64,000 nt of DNA, taken from the NCBI RefSeq assembly GCF_015668195.1, contig NZ_JADPFC010000001.1:372001-436000 (forward strand). Direction: 5' to 3'. Source of the DNA: Romboutsia_C sp015668195 (lineage in GTDB: Bacteria > Bacillota > Clostridia > Peptostreptococcales > Peptostreptococcaceae). A program made the position numbers and the translations under genes. Position 1 is the stretch's first letter, and each line of letters begins with the position of its first letter. Under the pieces are notes generated by a model that searched no databases, was not told the DNA's origin, and saw only the letters and a program-made list of their open reading frames with translations. Positions 33,569-43,075 of the stretch are shown here, piece after piece.

Positions 33569-34624
33569 CTATAACTTAGAAGTTAATTCTCTTATAACCT
33601 CATCAACAGAATATAATTTATCTACTTTGTAGGCATTCTCACCACAAAATAGCAGTCCATTATCAACATCTCCCTTTACTGCATTTATAAGAGCTTCTGA
33701 TATACAATAAGGAGTGGTTTTAGGATTACAAGGAATTAAACAATTATAGCATTTAGTTATTTTAGGTGACGATATAGAAGTATGTTCTATAAATTTATTG
33801 TGTATAGCACGACCAGGCATTCCAACTGGACTTACAACTAAATTAATATTATCTTTAGTAGAATTTATATACGTTTGTTTAAATTCATAAGAAGCATCAC
33901 ACTCATAAGTTGCAACAAATTTTGTACCTACTTGTACACCACTAGCACCTAGATTTATATATTTTAAAACATCATCAGCACTAAATATACCACCAGCAGC
34001 TACCACTGGTATTTCTTTATTATATTTATTACTATAAGTTTTAACAACTTCTAATATATCTACAAATTCTTTATCATAATCAATGTTATCTATATTTTCT
34101 AGTTCACTTTTTTTGTAACCTAAATGACCGCCAGCTTTTGGTCCTTCAACTACTATTAAATCAGCTGTAGTTTTATCTTTTTTGTCCCACATTTTAAGGA
34201 TAACACTGCAAGCTTTAGCAGTTGAAACTATTGGTGCAATTTTTACTTTAGATCCTTTAATTAAAGAAGGTAATTTAATAGGAAGACCAGCACCAGATAT
34301 TATAAGGTCAACACCAGATGAAATAGCTTCCTTTACATGTTCTTCGTAGTAGTTCATAGCTACCATTAGATTAACACCGATTATTCCTTTATTAGAATTT
34401 TCTTTAGCTTTTATTATATGACTTCTAAGGGCCGATAAGTTAGCTCTTAGAGGGTTATACTCAAAATCTTTTTCATCATAGCCAATTTGTACGCCAGATA
34501 TAACTCCTATACCACCAGCACGACTTACAGCCGCCGCAAGGGAAGATCTAGATACTCCTATTCCCATACCACCTTGTATTATAGGAACTTTAGCTATTAA
34601 ATCTCCAATTTTTAATGCTTTAAT
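33569..34624 (-). CDS. Nitronate monooxygenase / FabK-like FMN enzyme, apparent ATT start
   Basis: The 351 aa TIM-barrel flavoprotein should bind FMN through PIIQGGMG near the start, and also through AAGGIF and GASGVQVGTKF. The C-terminal part has a CYNCLIPC cluster. Both nitronate monooxygenases and enoyl-ACP reductase FabK share this fold, so substrate is open. The first in-frame ATG (34567) has no ribosome site and would remove the strand holding IIQGG. In contrast, AAGGAGGCG lies eight bases before an in-frame ATT at 34624, giving (M)KALKIGDLIAKVPIIQGG, the expected start. There is no ATG, GTG or TTG between that ribosome site and 34567. Confidence 0.85.
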   Translation of the reverse strand: MKALKIGDLIAKVPIIQGGMGIGVSRSSLAAAVSRAGGIGVISGVQIGYDEKDFEYNPLRANLSALRSHIIKAKENSNKGIIGVNLMVAMNYYEEHVKEAISSGVDLIISGAGLPIKLPSLIKGSKVKIAPIVSTAKACSVILKMWDKKDKTTADLIVVEGPKAGGHLGYKKSELENIDNIDYDKEFVDILEVVKTYSNKYNKEIPVVAAGGIFSADDVLKYINLGASGVQVGTKFVATYECDASYEFKQTYINSTKDNINLVVSPVGMPGRAIHNKFIEHTSISSPKITKCYNCLIPCNPKTTPYCISEALINAVKGDVDNGLLFCGENAYKVDKLYSVDEVIRELTSKL

Positions 34625-34928
34625 AAAAAACGCCTCCTTAATATAAAAAAATTATATCAAATATTAATACCAGGTACTAATAATATTATATAATAAATTG
34701 TAAGAAAATAACAAGTAAATTTTTAGAAAAATAAAGATATTGTATGATGATATAGTATAAAAAATTTAAAAGGTTACAATATTTAAACTATAAATAAATA
34801 ATAAAAAAGTACTATAATGTATACATAGTAAAAAATAGGAAAAACTAATGAACATACATGAAATTTCAAAATAAATTCATAAATACTTCATATATTAAAG
34901 ATATAATATAAGCAAAGGAGTGATAGAT

Positions 34929-35033
34929 ATGGGTATAATACTTATAACAGCAGTAATAGTTTGTGTTATGTATGGATTAACATTCTTATCATGTTTAAGC
35001 GAGAATCACATACTAGATGATATAAACCAATAG
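34929..35033 (+). CDS. Small single-span membrane protein, 34 aa
   Basis: AAAGGAGTGATAGAT gives a well-spaced ribosome site. The peptide has one hydrophobic helix (GIILITAVIVCVMYGLTFL) and a polar acidic tail (SCLSENHILDDINQ). A strong terminator lies 42 bases after the stop, so it is a compact transcription unit. It precedes the sigma-54 regulator on the same strand. Function unknown. The 300 bases upstream (34625-34928) show no gene. Confidence 0.6.
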   Translation: MGIILITAVIVCVMYGLTFLSCLSENHILDDINQ

Positions 35034-35074
35034 ACGACATAAAATAAAATATTAAATAGATATAGAATAAACAT

Positions 35075-35113
35075 AAAAAAGAAGTTTGCTATAAAATAGC
35101 AAACTTCTTTTTT
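35075..35113 (+). terminator. Terminator after the 34-aa membrane protein gene
   Basis: AAAAAAGAAGTTTGCTAT pairs with ATAGCAAACTTCTTTTTT around AAA. Confidence 0.9.
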
Positions 35114-35210
35114 ATAAAAGACAAATTAAGTATAAATTAGATATAATAGTGGATAACTAGATAACAAAAATTAAAAAATATATAATACAAAATAAAAAGG
35201 GAGACTTAAT

Positions 35211-37226
35211 ATGAAAACAATAGGTATAGTTACAGATGGATTATCCACATTAGAAGTCTTTTTAAACAACAATATAAAGATGATATTCAAAGACAAATTA
35301 AAAATAAACAATTATTTTTTTAATAATCTACAAAAAGGTCAAAAAATCGATGATGATATAATTCTTGTCATGCTTAGAGATAGGTCTATAAAACTAAAAA
35401 ATTATATAGATGATAGCAAGAAAATAATAATAATAAATAGAAGTGTAAAGCAAAAAGATATATACAGACTGTTTTCATTACCTAAAAACATAGATGTGTT
35501 AGTTGTAAACGATAACAAGGAAACAATACTTGAAACTATATCCATGCTATACCACATAGGTATAAATCACCTAAATTTAATTCCATATGATAAAGAAAAA
35601 GAATACAAGGATATTAAAGTTTGTGTAACTCCTGGTGAAACACACTTAGTTCCTGATTATATAGAAGAAGTAATTGATATAGGGCATAGATTTATAGACA
35701 TATCTACATTTCTACAAATAATAACAAAACTAAAAATCGATGACAAAGAAGTAACACAAAGACTAATAAAATACTCTGAAGAAGTTATTAGTATACATTC
35801 AGGAATAAACCATACCTATAAAAACCTTACAGTAGAAAATGATGAGCTAAAATCTATTATAAAGTTATCTAAAAATGGTATGATATTACTTTCAAATGAA
35901 GGTATTATAAAAGTCCTTAATGAAAGTGTGAAAAATATTTTAGATATAAAAGAAGATATAATAGGTAAAAACATTAAAAATTTAGATGATAAAGAATTAA
36001 AAGATATATTAAATAAAGATAAGACAAAAGATGATAATGTTATTAAATATAAAGATAAGTATATAACAATAAACAAGCACACAATAAATAGCTTTGGTAA
36101 AAATATAGGGTCATATTTTTGTATACAAGAGGTAACTTATATAAAAAAATTAGAACAAAATTTAAGTAAAGTTCTTAAAGATAAAGGTCAAGTAGCTAGA
36201 TATACTTTTGATGATATTAAAACTAATTCTATAAATATGGAAAATACAAAAAAGTTAGCCAGAAAAATATCTAAATCAGATTATACAGTTTTAATAACTG
36301 GTGAAAGTGGAACTGGAAAAGAGTTGTTAGCTCAGTCTATACATAATGAGTCAAATAGAAGTAAACAACCTTTTATAGCTATAAACTGTGCTGCTATGCC
36401 TGAAAATTTATTAGAAAGTGAGTTATTTGGATACGAAGAAGGAGCATTTACTGGTGCATTAAAAGGTGGTAAAAAAGGGTTATTTGAACAAGCTCATAAT
36501 GGAACTATATTTTTAGATGAAATAGGGGATATGCCTATGTATCTTCAAACAAAGTTACTTAGAGTTCTTCAAGAAAATCAAATTATGCCAGTTGGAGGAC
36601 AAAATGTAATAGATATTGATGTTAGAGTAATAGCAGCAACAAATAGAGATTTACTTAAAATGATAAAAGAAGAAAAGTTTAGAGCAGACTTATACTACAG
36701 AATAAATGTATTACCCATACATATACCTCCACTTAGAGAGAGAAAAGAAGATATAGATATGATGCTTAAACATTTTATAAAAAGAAAAATTAAGGTAAGT
36801 GAAGATGTAAAAATTATAATAAATGATTATGATTGGCCAGGTAATATAAGAGAGTTAAGAAATGCAGCTATGTATATAGATACTATGGCATCAAAAGATG
36901 AAGTTACTACAAATGATTTGCCTCATAATCTAACTAATATAAAAAGGGATTATAAAAAAGATATAGATTATATAAAAAATAAAATATCTTTAGAAAAGAC
37001 CGTAAAGGTAATGAGGTGTATCAAAAATCATAATGACTTAAATAAATCATTAGGAAGAAATGCTATACTTAAAGAACTTATAAAGGAGGATATACTAATA
37101 AGTGAAGGTGAAATTAGACATATATTAGAAGTATTAAAAGGAAGAAATATTGTAGTATCAAAAAGTGGTAGGAAAGGAAGCGAATTAAGTCAAAAGGGAA
37201 TAGAAGTGCTTAAGTTATTAAAATAG
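35211..37226 (+). CDS. Sigma-54-dependent transcriptional activator with PAS domain
   Basis: The 671 aa product has an N-terminal ~200-residue domain I do not recognise. A PAS-like sensor follows (about 215-320, LSNEGIIKVLNESVKNIL), then an AAA+ sigma-54 activator domain: Walker A GESGTGKE at 364, the sigma-54 contact loop GAFTGA at 411, and LDEIGDMP. The C-terminal ~90 residues do not look like a Fis-type helix-turn-helix. They resemble a winged-helix region (IRHILEVLKGRNIVVSKSGR). It lies just upstream of a -24/-12 promoter and a hydrolase-permease pair, which it most likely controls. Confidence 0.88.
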   Translation: MKTIGIVTDGLSTLEVFLNNNIKMIFKDKLKINNYFFNNLQKGQKIDDDIILVMLRDRSIKLKNYIDDSKKIIIINRSVKQKDIYRLFSLPKNIDVLVVNDNKETILETISMLYHIGINHLNLIPYDKEKEYKDIKVCVTPGETHLVPDYIEEVIDIGHRFIDISTFLQIITKLKIDDKEVTQRLIKYSEEVISIHSGINHTYKNLTVENDELKSIIKLSKNGMILLSNEGIIKVLNESVKNILDIKEDIIGKNIKNLDDKELKDILNKDKTKDDNVIKYKDKYITINKHTINSFGKNIGSYFCIQEVTYIKKLEQNLSKVLKDKGQVARYTFDDIKTNSINMENTKKLARKISKSDYTVLITGESGTGKELLAQSIHNESNRSKQPFIAINCAAMPENLLESELFGYEEGAFTGALKGGKKGLFEQAHNGTIFLDEIGDMPMYLQTKLLRVLQENQIMPVGGQNVIDIDVRVIAATNRDLLKMIKEEKFRADLYYRINVLPIHIPPLRERKEDIDMMLKHFIKRKIKVSEDVKIIINDYDWPGNIRELRNAAMYIDTMASKDEVTTNDLPHNLTNIKRDYKKDIDYIKNKISLEKTVKVMRCIKNHNDLNKSLGRNAILKELIKEDILISEGEIRHILEVLKGRNIVVSKSGRKGSELSQKGIEVLKLLK

Positions 37227-37252
37227 GTAGTTAAATAGGCGTATTTAACTGC
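37225..37252 (+). terminator. Probable terminator after the sigma-54 activator gene
   Basis: AGGTAGTTAAAT pairs with ATTTAACTGCCT (one G-T pair). The following bases can form an overlapping alternative hairpin. The T run is poor. Confidence 0.5.
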
Positions 37253-37520
37253 CTATTTAACCTATAAATACATTTTAACATTATATAGTATTTAATAAAA
37301 AAAGTAAAAGTTTTCCTAAAATAAATATTGAAAAAATTTTTATGATTATTACTATTTTCCTATTGAAAATATTAATGAAACTAGACTAAATTAACTTATA
37401 AAATGAGTGTATACCTTTATTAGAAAGGCATTTGAAAATGTACAAAATTAAAAAATATATTAAGTTAATAGACTTAAAAATTATACGAAATATCTAAATA
37501 TAAAAAATAAAATATAAATT

Positions 37521-37536
37521 TGGCATAGTGTTTGCT
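37521..37536 (+). promoter_or_regulatory. Sigma-54 (-24/-12) promoter
   Basis: TGGCATAGTGTTTGCT fits TGGCAY-N5-TTGCW with the invariant GG and GC twelve bases apart. It lies 71 bases before the hydrolase start. A TAAGT-N6-ACTTA repeat near 37460 is a possible activator site. Nothing else is seen in the 380-base gap. Confidence 0.85.
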
Positions 37537-37607
37537 TAAAGTAATTGATGTACAAAAGATTAGAGTTATAATCTAAAAATAATAGAAGAATTGGAGTGCA
37601 TTAATTT

Positions 37608-38342
37608 ATGACAAACAAAAAGCCTATAGTAGGTATATCAGGTAGCCTTATAATAGATGAAGGAGGAATGTTTCCAGGATACGAAAGAGCATATGTAAAT
37701 AATGACTATGTTCAATCAGTTGCTATGTGTGGGGGTGTACCTTACATAGTTCCAATGGTTTATAATGATGAAATAATAAAAGAACAAGTAAAAAATATAG
37801 ATGCTCTTATTTTATCTGGAGGGCATGATGTAAATCCTTTAAATTGGGGAGAAGAACCACATCAAAAATTAGGTGGAATATTACCTAAAAGAGATGCTTA
37901 TGATTTTAAATTATTAAAATATGCCTTAGAAATGAAGAAGCCAATTTTAGGTATATGTAGAGGAGAACAAGTTATAAATGTATGTGAAGGAGGTAGCTTA
38001 TATCAAGACTTATCTCTAATAGATGGATGTTATATAAAGCATAATCAAGGTCATTTATCAAATGTAGCTACACATACAGCTATAATAAGAGAAGGTACGA
38101 AGTTACATAATATATTAGGAGAAAGTGAGATACATGTTAATAGTTTTCACCATTTAGCTGTAAATGAGTTAGCTAATGGATATATAGTTTGTGCAGAATC
38201 TAAAGATGGAGTAATTGAAGCTATAGAAAAAGAAGGAGAAGAATTTGTATTAGGAATTCAATGGCATCCAGAAATGATGACAAAGGATTATCCTATCATG
38301 CAAAAGCTATTTAAGGCATTAATAACAGAAGCAACTAAATAA
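37608..38342 (+). CDS. Class-I glutamine amidotransferase-like hydrolase (peptidase C26, PuuD-like)
   Basis: The 244 aa product has the gamma-glutamyl hydrolase/PuuD fold. LILSGGHDVNPLNWGEEP forms the oxyanion region, GICRGEQ holds the nucleophile Cys (about residue 116), and GIQWHPE holds the catalytic His and Glu. PuuD-type enzymes release glutamate from gamma-glutamyl amines such as gamma-Glu-GABA. The adjacent amino-acid permease and the sigma-54 promoter suggest inducible use of an amino-acid-derived nitrogen source; the exact substrate is not shown. Confidence 0.88.
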   Translation: MTNKKPIVGISGSLIIDEGGMFPGYERAYVNNDYVQSVAMCGGVPYIVPMVYNDEIIKEQVKNIDALILSGGHDVNPLNWGEEPHQKLGGILPKRDAYDFKLLKYALEMKKPILGICRGEQVINVCEGGSLYQDLSLIDGCYIKHNQGHLSNVATHTAIIREGTKLHNILGESEIHVNSFHHLAVNELANGYIVCAESKDGVIEAIEKEGEEFVLGIQWHPEMMTKDYPIMQKLFKALITEATK

Positions 38343-38373
38343 TTATAAATATATATTTTGGTGGAGGAAGACT

Positions 38374-39681
38374 ATGGAAAGTAGTAAAAAATTAGGTTTT
38401 TGGAGTATAGTACTTCTAGGCATTAACTCAATCATAGGTTCAGGTATATTTGGATTGCCAGGAGAGGCATATAAAATGATAGGGCCTGCAAGTATTGTTG
38501 TACTAGTATTTTGTACAGTACTTGCCGTATCTATAGCGCTTTGTTTTGCTGAGGCAGGAAGTTGGTTTGATGAAAATGGTGGACCATATCTTTATGCTAA
38601 GGAAGCGTTTGGAGAATTTATAGGTTTTGAAGTTGGATTTATGAAGTGGGCTATAGGTATGATAGCTTGGGCAGCTATGGCAAACTTTTTTGCAATAACG
38701 ATTTCTACTGTTTGGCCTCAAGCAGCAGATCCATTTACTAAAAATGTTATAATAGGTGTAGTGTTAATAGGTCTTGGAATAGTAAACATAATGGGTGTAC
38801 AAGCATCAAAAGTTTTAAATGATATAATAACTATAGGTAAACTTGTTCCATTAATATTCTTTATAGTTGTAGGAATTTTCTTTGTAAAAGGTGGTAACTT
38901 TAAACCGTTTGTAATTGTACCATCTGGTGAAGCTACAACAACAGCATTTGTTGCAGCTGCAATATCATTATTTTATGCATTTACAGGATTTGAATCTTTG
39001 GCAGTTGCAGCAAAGGATATGGAAAATCCTAGGGAAAACGTTCCAAAAGCTTTGATTACAGTGATGGCAATAGTATCAATTGTATATGTGTTTGTTTTAG
39101 CTATAAGTGTTGGTGTATTAGGTCCTAAGTTAAGTGGAGCAGCAACACCTGTGGCAGATGCAGCTAAGTCAATGGTAGGTAATATTGGAACTTATATAAT
39201 AACAATAGGAACAGTAATATCTGTTGGTGGTATAAATATAGCAGCATCTTTCTTAACACCAAGATCAGGGGTTGCATTAGCTGAACAAGGATTAGTTCCA
39301 AAGTGCATAGCTAAAAATAACAAAAAAGGTGCTCCATATATAGCAATAATAATAACAGTTGTTGGAACTCTTTTAATAGCTTGGTCAGGTTCATTTAAAT
39401 TTTTATTACAAATAAGTGTTATATCTAGATTTATACAATATATACCAACATGTATAGCAGTATTAGTATTTAGAAAGAAATATAAAGATAAGCAAGTAAG
39501 ATTTAGAATACCAGGTGGAGCATTTGTACCAATATTTGCAGTATTAATTAGTTTATGGCTATTAATAGAAGCAGGAATTAGTGACCCTATGAAGATAGTA
39601 TGGGGACTAGGTGGATTACTAATAGCTGTACCATTCTATTTCTATATGACTAAAGTGTATAAAGTTAAAAATGTTGAATAA
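38374..39681 (+). CDS. APC-family amino-acid permease
   Basis: The 435 aa protein has twelve helices. The APC signature GINSIIGSGIFGLPG in helix 1 breaks around the substrate site, and a FYAFTGFESLAVAAKDMENP segment in helix 6 is followed by PRENVPKAL. It lies 31 bases after the hydrolase gene with a GGTGGAGGAAG ribosome site, so both are transcribed from the sigma-54 promoter. The substrate is unknown; a gamma-glutamyl or amino-acid amine compound would fit the partner enzyme. Confidence 0.9.
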   Translation: MESSKKLGFWSIVLLGINSIIGSGIFGLPGEAYKMIGPASIVVLVFCTVLAVSIALCFAEAGSWFDENGGPYLYAKEAFGEFIGFEVGFMKWAIGMIAWAAMANFFAITISTVWPQAADPFTKNVIIGVVLIGLGIVNIMGVQASKVLNDIITIGKLVPLIFFIVVGIFFVKGGNFKPFVIVPSGEATTTAFVAAAISLFYAFTGFESLAVAAKDMENPRENVPKALITVMAIVSIVYVFVLAISVGVLGPKLSGAATPVADAAKSMVGNIGTYIITIGTVISVGGINIAASFLTPRSGVALAEQGLVPKCIAKNNKKGAPYIAIIITVVGTLLIAWSGSFKFLLQISVISRFIQYIPTCIAVLVFRKKYKDKQVRFRIPGGAFVPIFAVLISLWLLIEAGISDPMKIVWGLGGLLIAVPFYFYMTKVYKVKNVE

Positions 39682-39715
39682 TAAATAGTATCTAGAATTA
39701 ATATTTTAGAAATAT

Positions 39716-39755
39716 AAAAATAAGCTATCTATTTGATTTGATAGCTTATTTTTAT
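39716..39755 (+). terminator. Terminator of the sigma-54-controlled operon
   Basis: AAAATAAGCTATC pairs with GATAGCTTATTTT around TATTTGATTT, with T-rich sequence after. Confidence 0.85.
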
Positions 39756-39765
39756 TATGAATACA

Positions 39766-39806
39766 AAAAAAGAACACTTTAGAGAATTACTAAAGTGTTC
39801 TTTTTA
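39766..39806 (-). terminator. Terminator of typA
   Basis: AAAAAGAACACTTTAG pairs with CTAAAGTGTTCTTTTT. It lies five bases after the typA stop on the minus strand. Confidence 0.85.
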
Positions 39807-39810
39807 TAAA

Positions 39811-41637
39811 CTATTTATTAGCTTGTCTAGATTTGTTGTATTTTAATCTATCATGCTCATTTAAGAATTTCTTTCTAAGTCTTATAGCATCTGGAGTTAT
39901 TTCAACTAACTCATCATCTTCTATGAATTCTAAAGCTTCTTCTAATGTAAATGTTCTAGCAGCTTGTAACTTAACTGCTTCATCAGTACCAGAAGCACGA
40001 ACGTTAGTTAATTTCTTATTTTTACAAGGGTTAACAGTCATGTCTTCTTTTCTAGAGTTCATACCTATTATCATACCTTCGTAAACTTCAACAGCAGGGT
40101 CAACAAACATTTGAGCTCTTTCACTTAATGAATTAAGAGCATAAGCCATAGTAGTACCAGCTGTTTGAGCTATTAAAACTCCATTAGTTCTTCCAGGTAT
40201 TTCACCTTTGTGTTCTTCGTATCTTTCAAATGATCTAACTAAAGAACCTTCTCCACGAGTATCATTTATGAATTCACTTCTGTATCCAAGTAATCCTCTA
40301 GTAGGAGCGATGAATGTTATTTTAACATAGTCACCTTCTATTTCCATAGCTTCCATCATTGCTTTTCTTAAGTTTAATTTATTTATTACAGTTCCTGAAT
40401 AAACCTCTGGACAGTTAACTATAACTCTTTCCATTGGTTCCATTAACTTACCATTTTCATCTTTTGTAAATAAAACTTCTGGCTTAGAAACACCTATTTC
40501 GTATCCTTCACGTCTCATGTTTTCTAAAAGTATAGATAAGTGAAGTTCTCCACGTCCTGATACTCTGTATCCATCAGTTGTGTCTAATGGCTCAACTTTA
40601 AGACCAACATTAACTTCTAATTCTTTATCTAATCTATCTTTTAAGTGTCTTGTTGTTACGAATTTACCACTCTTTCCGCAGAATGGAGAATCATTAACTA
40701 AGAAGTTCATAGATAAAGTAGGTTCTTCTATGTGTATCATTTCCATTGGAATTGGATTGTCACTATCACATATAGTTTCACCTATAGATATATCACTTAT
40801 ACCAGCTATAACAACTATATCTCCAGCATAAGCTTCTTGCTTTTCAACTTGATTTAATCCTTCATAAACTGTAAGCTTAGCTATTCTACCTTTAGCTACT
40901 GAACCATCAGCTTTGCATATAGAAACTTGAGAACCATTTTTTATAGTTCCTTTGTAAACTCTACCGATTCCAAGTCTACCTACATAGTCATCATAAGCAA
41001 GTGCAGATATTTGTAATTGAAGAGGTTCTTCGCTATAATCAGGGTATGCTTCAACATGTTCAACAACAGTTTCAAATAATGGAGCTAAGTTAGTGCTTTC
41101 ATCGTCCATTTCTTTCTTAGCTATACCTTGTTTAGCTATACCGTATATTATTGGGAATTCACATTGCTCATCAGTTGCATTTAAGTCAACGAATAAGTCA
41201 AATACTTCATCAACAACTTCTTCAGCTCTTTGATCTTGCTTGTCTATCTTGTTTATGAAAAGTATTGGTCTAAGTCCAGCTTCTAAAGATTTTTGTAAAA
41301 CGAATCTTGTTTGAGGCATTGGTCCTTCACTAGCATCAACTAGTAATATAACTGTATCAACAGTCTTTATAACACGTTCAACTTCTGAAGAGAAGTCACT
41401 ATGTCCTGGTGTATCTACTATATTTATCTTGTAGTCCTTATAGTTTATAGAACAGTTTTTAGAATATATTGTTATACCTCTTTCTGCTTCAAGGTCATTA
41501 CTATCCATTACACAGTCTTTAACTACTTCATTATCTCTAAATGTTCCAGATTGATGTAAGAAAGCATCAACTAAAGTTGACTTACCGGCATCAACGTGGG
41601 CTATAACCGCTATATTTATTATTTTGTTTTTTGACAT
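39811..41637 (-). CDS. typA: Translational GTPase TypA/BipA
   Basis: The 608 aa product is a ribosome-associated GTPase with EF-G-like domains. It has G1 AHVDAGKST (about 13-21), the switch motif RGITI, DTPGHSDF (G3) and NKIDK (G4). The BipA C-terminal domain follows, with GRGELHLSILLE, RGEGSLVRSF and TPDAIRLRKKFLNE. It helps 50S assembly and growth under cold and stress. A strong sigma-A promoter with an embedded palindrome lies upstream. The ribosome site is AAAGGAGC. The length is usual for the family. Confidence 0.97.
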   Translation of the reverse strand: MSKNKIINIAVIAHVDAGKSTLVDAFLHQSGTFRDNEVVKDCVMDSNDLEAERGITIYSKNCSINYKDYKINIVDTPGHSDFSSEVERVIKTVDTVILLVDASEGPMPQTRFVLQKSLEAGLRPILFINKIDKQDQRAEEVVDEVFDLFVDLNATDEQCEFPIIYGIAKQGIAKKEMDDESTNLAPLFETVVEHVEAYPDYSEEPLQLQISALAYDDYVGRLGIGRVYKGTIKNGSQVSICKADGSVAKGRIAKLTVYEGLNQVEKQEAYAGDIVVIAGISDISIGETICDSDNPIPMEMIHIEEPTLSMNFLVNDSPFCGKSGKFVTTRHLKDRLDKELEVNVGLKVEPLDTTDGYRVSGRGELHLSILLENMRREGYEIGVSKPEVLFTKDENGKLMEPMERVIVNCPEVYSGTVINKLNLRKAMMEAMEIEGDYVKITFIAPTRGLLGYRSEFINDTRGEGSLVRSFERYEEHKGEIPGRTNGVLIAQTAGTTMAYALNSLSERAQMFVDPAVEVYEGMIIGMNSRKEDMTVNPCKNKKLTNVRASGTDEAVKLQAARTFTLEEALEFIEDDELVEITPDAIRLRKKFLNEHDRLKYNKSRQANK

Positions 41638-41672
41638 TGAATATGCTCCTTTCGCATTAAAATAACTTATTT

Positions 41673-41701
41673 AGTATAGCACAGTATAACTGTGTATACA
41701 A
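41673..41701 (-). promoter_or_regulatory. typA promoter with palindromic operator-like spacer
   Basis: On the minus strand TTGTAT and TATACT are 17 bases apart. The spacer contains the perfect palindrome CACAGT-N3-ACTGTG (41680-41694), placed where a bound repressor would block RNA polymerase. Confidence 0.6.
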
Positions 41702-41945
41702 GATACTAAAACTTAAAATAAAAGTATAACAATGAATATATTTTATGTAAAAAAAAATAATTTAAAGTTAATTTTACATATAAAAAATAAAAGTTAGTTT
41801 TTTTGTCTACGGGAAAATGTTTTTGGTAAAGGGGAGATATGTATTAAAATTTTTAAATAAGATTTAGATTAGATTTTTAAATTAAATGAAAATAAAATTA
41901 AAGATGAAAAAATTAAAAAATATAATAAAAAATATTAATTAAATG

Positions 41946-41979
41946 AAAAAATCCTACCTATTTATATAGGTAGGATTTT
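41946..41979 (-). terminator. Terminator after the acetate transporter gene
   Basis: AAAATCCTACCTAT pairs with ATAGGTAGGATTTT. I see no gene in the 400-base gap 41638-42042 apart from this and the typA promoter. Confidence 0.85.
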
Positions 41980-42042
41980 AATGTCTAAAAAATGTCTAAA
42001 AATTATTATAATATAAATTGAAAAAACTTATTTAATATTAAA

Positions 42043-42651
42043 TTATTTTTTGAATATTCCAAATGGCTTACCAACAGGTAAAAATTCTCTTCCAAAATGA
42101 GCATTCAGTACTGAAGCAGCAGAACCATAGAATGAGAATACTGCTATAAGCATTTCTGAGTATGCAGCAAATGTATGAGTTGCTTCTGACATTATACCGA
42201 ATGAACTTAAAGTAAGCCCTATAAATAAGCAGTCTATAAGTACAAATATTATAAATAATACTTTATGTGTCTCCATTGCACCTATAGTCATATATAAAGT
42301 AAATATTAGGTAACCTAAGTATGCAAAACCTAATTGCTTAACATCTATAGTAGAAGCTAAAGCTTGTCCAAATACTCCATTTTGAATTAACCATACTAAT
42401 CCAACTGAGTACCAGAAAAATGCATATCCACCAAATGCAGTAGCTCCAAATGTATTGTTATGTTTAAAATCGTTTATACTTGCCATTAATTGGGCAGATG
42501 CTCCTAAAAATATTGCCCATGGTATAACAAAAGATACACCAGAAGTTAATCCTAACTTTTGAGATGATGCAACTAATGTTATCATTGCTAATCCAAAAAG
42601 CCCTAATGCTGAAGGATCAGCAGTTACAACTTTAACTTTAGTTTCGTTCAT
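42043..42651 (-). CDS. satP: GPR1/FUN34/YaaH family acetate/succinate transporter
   Basis: The 202 aa protein has six helices. It carries the family motif near the N-terminus (ADPSALGLFGLAMITL, matching NPAPLGLxxF), a mid-protein FGGYAFFWYSVGLVW and GAMETHK. The family moves acetate or succinate with protons. I start at ATG 42651 behind TTGGAGGCAATC; an in-frame TTG at 42663 lies within that ribosome site. It is a single-gene unit. Confidence 0.9.
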   Translation of the reverse strand: MNETKVKVVTADPSALGLFGLAMITLVASSQKLGLTSGVSFVIPWAIFLGASAQLMASINDFKHNNTFGATAFGGYAFFWYSVGLVWLIQNGVFGQALASTIDVKQLGFAYLGYLIFTLYMTIGAMETHKVLFIIFVLIDCLFIGLTLSSFGIMSEATHTFAAYSEMLIAVFSFYGSAASVLNAHFGREFLPVGKPFGIFKK

Positions 42652-42882
42652 GATTGCCTCCAAAAAAATTTATTTATAATTTATATAAGTTCATCTTTGT
42701 ATACAATATACTTTATTCATAACAAAGACTAAACTATAATAACATCTTTATTGACAAAAATGCAAGAGAAAATTCAAAAAAATTCAAATTGAATAAAATT
42801 TATAAAAATATACGAATGTTTACTGTATATTTTTATAGGGTAATAATAATTTAAAATAATTAATTAAAGAAGGAGAATGAAA

Positions 42883-43074
42883 ATGGTTAGAGTATGTCCA
42901 TATTGTTCAAACGTTGATGTTAATAAATTAAAAGAAATAGCTGGAGAAGAAAATGTAAGTACAGGATGTATAGGTGCTTGTAGAATGTATTCAAAAGAAG
43001 CTGTAGCTAAGATTGATGGAAATCTTGTTATAAAGCAAACAGAAAAAGAGCTATTTGATATGATAAAAAAATAA
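42883..43074 (+). CDS. Small Cys-containing protein (DUF1450-like)
   Basis: The 63 aa product has CPYC at the start, then STGCIGACRMYSKEAVAKIDG, and a C-terminal helix. The C-x2-C and C-x3-C spacing resembles DUF1450 or thioredoxin-like 2Fe-2S proteins (YuzB type); the metal or redox role is not established. I choose 42883, seven bases after AGGAG; the alternative ATG at 42877 is only one base from it. A long perfect hairpin starts at the stop. Confidence 0.8.
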   Translation: MVRVCPYCSNVDVNKLKEIAGEENVSTGCIGACRMYSKEAVAKIDGNLVIKQTEKELFDMIKK

Positions 43075-43075
43075 A

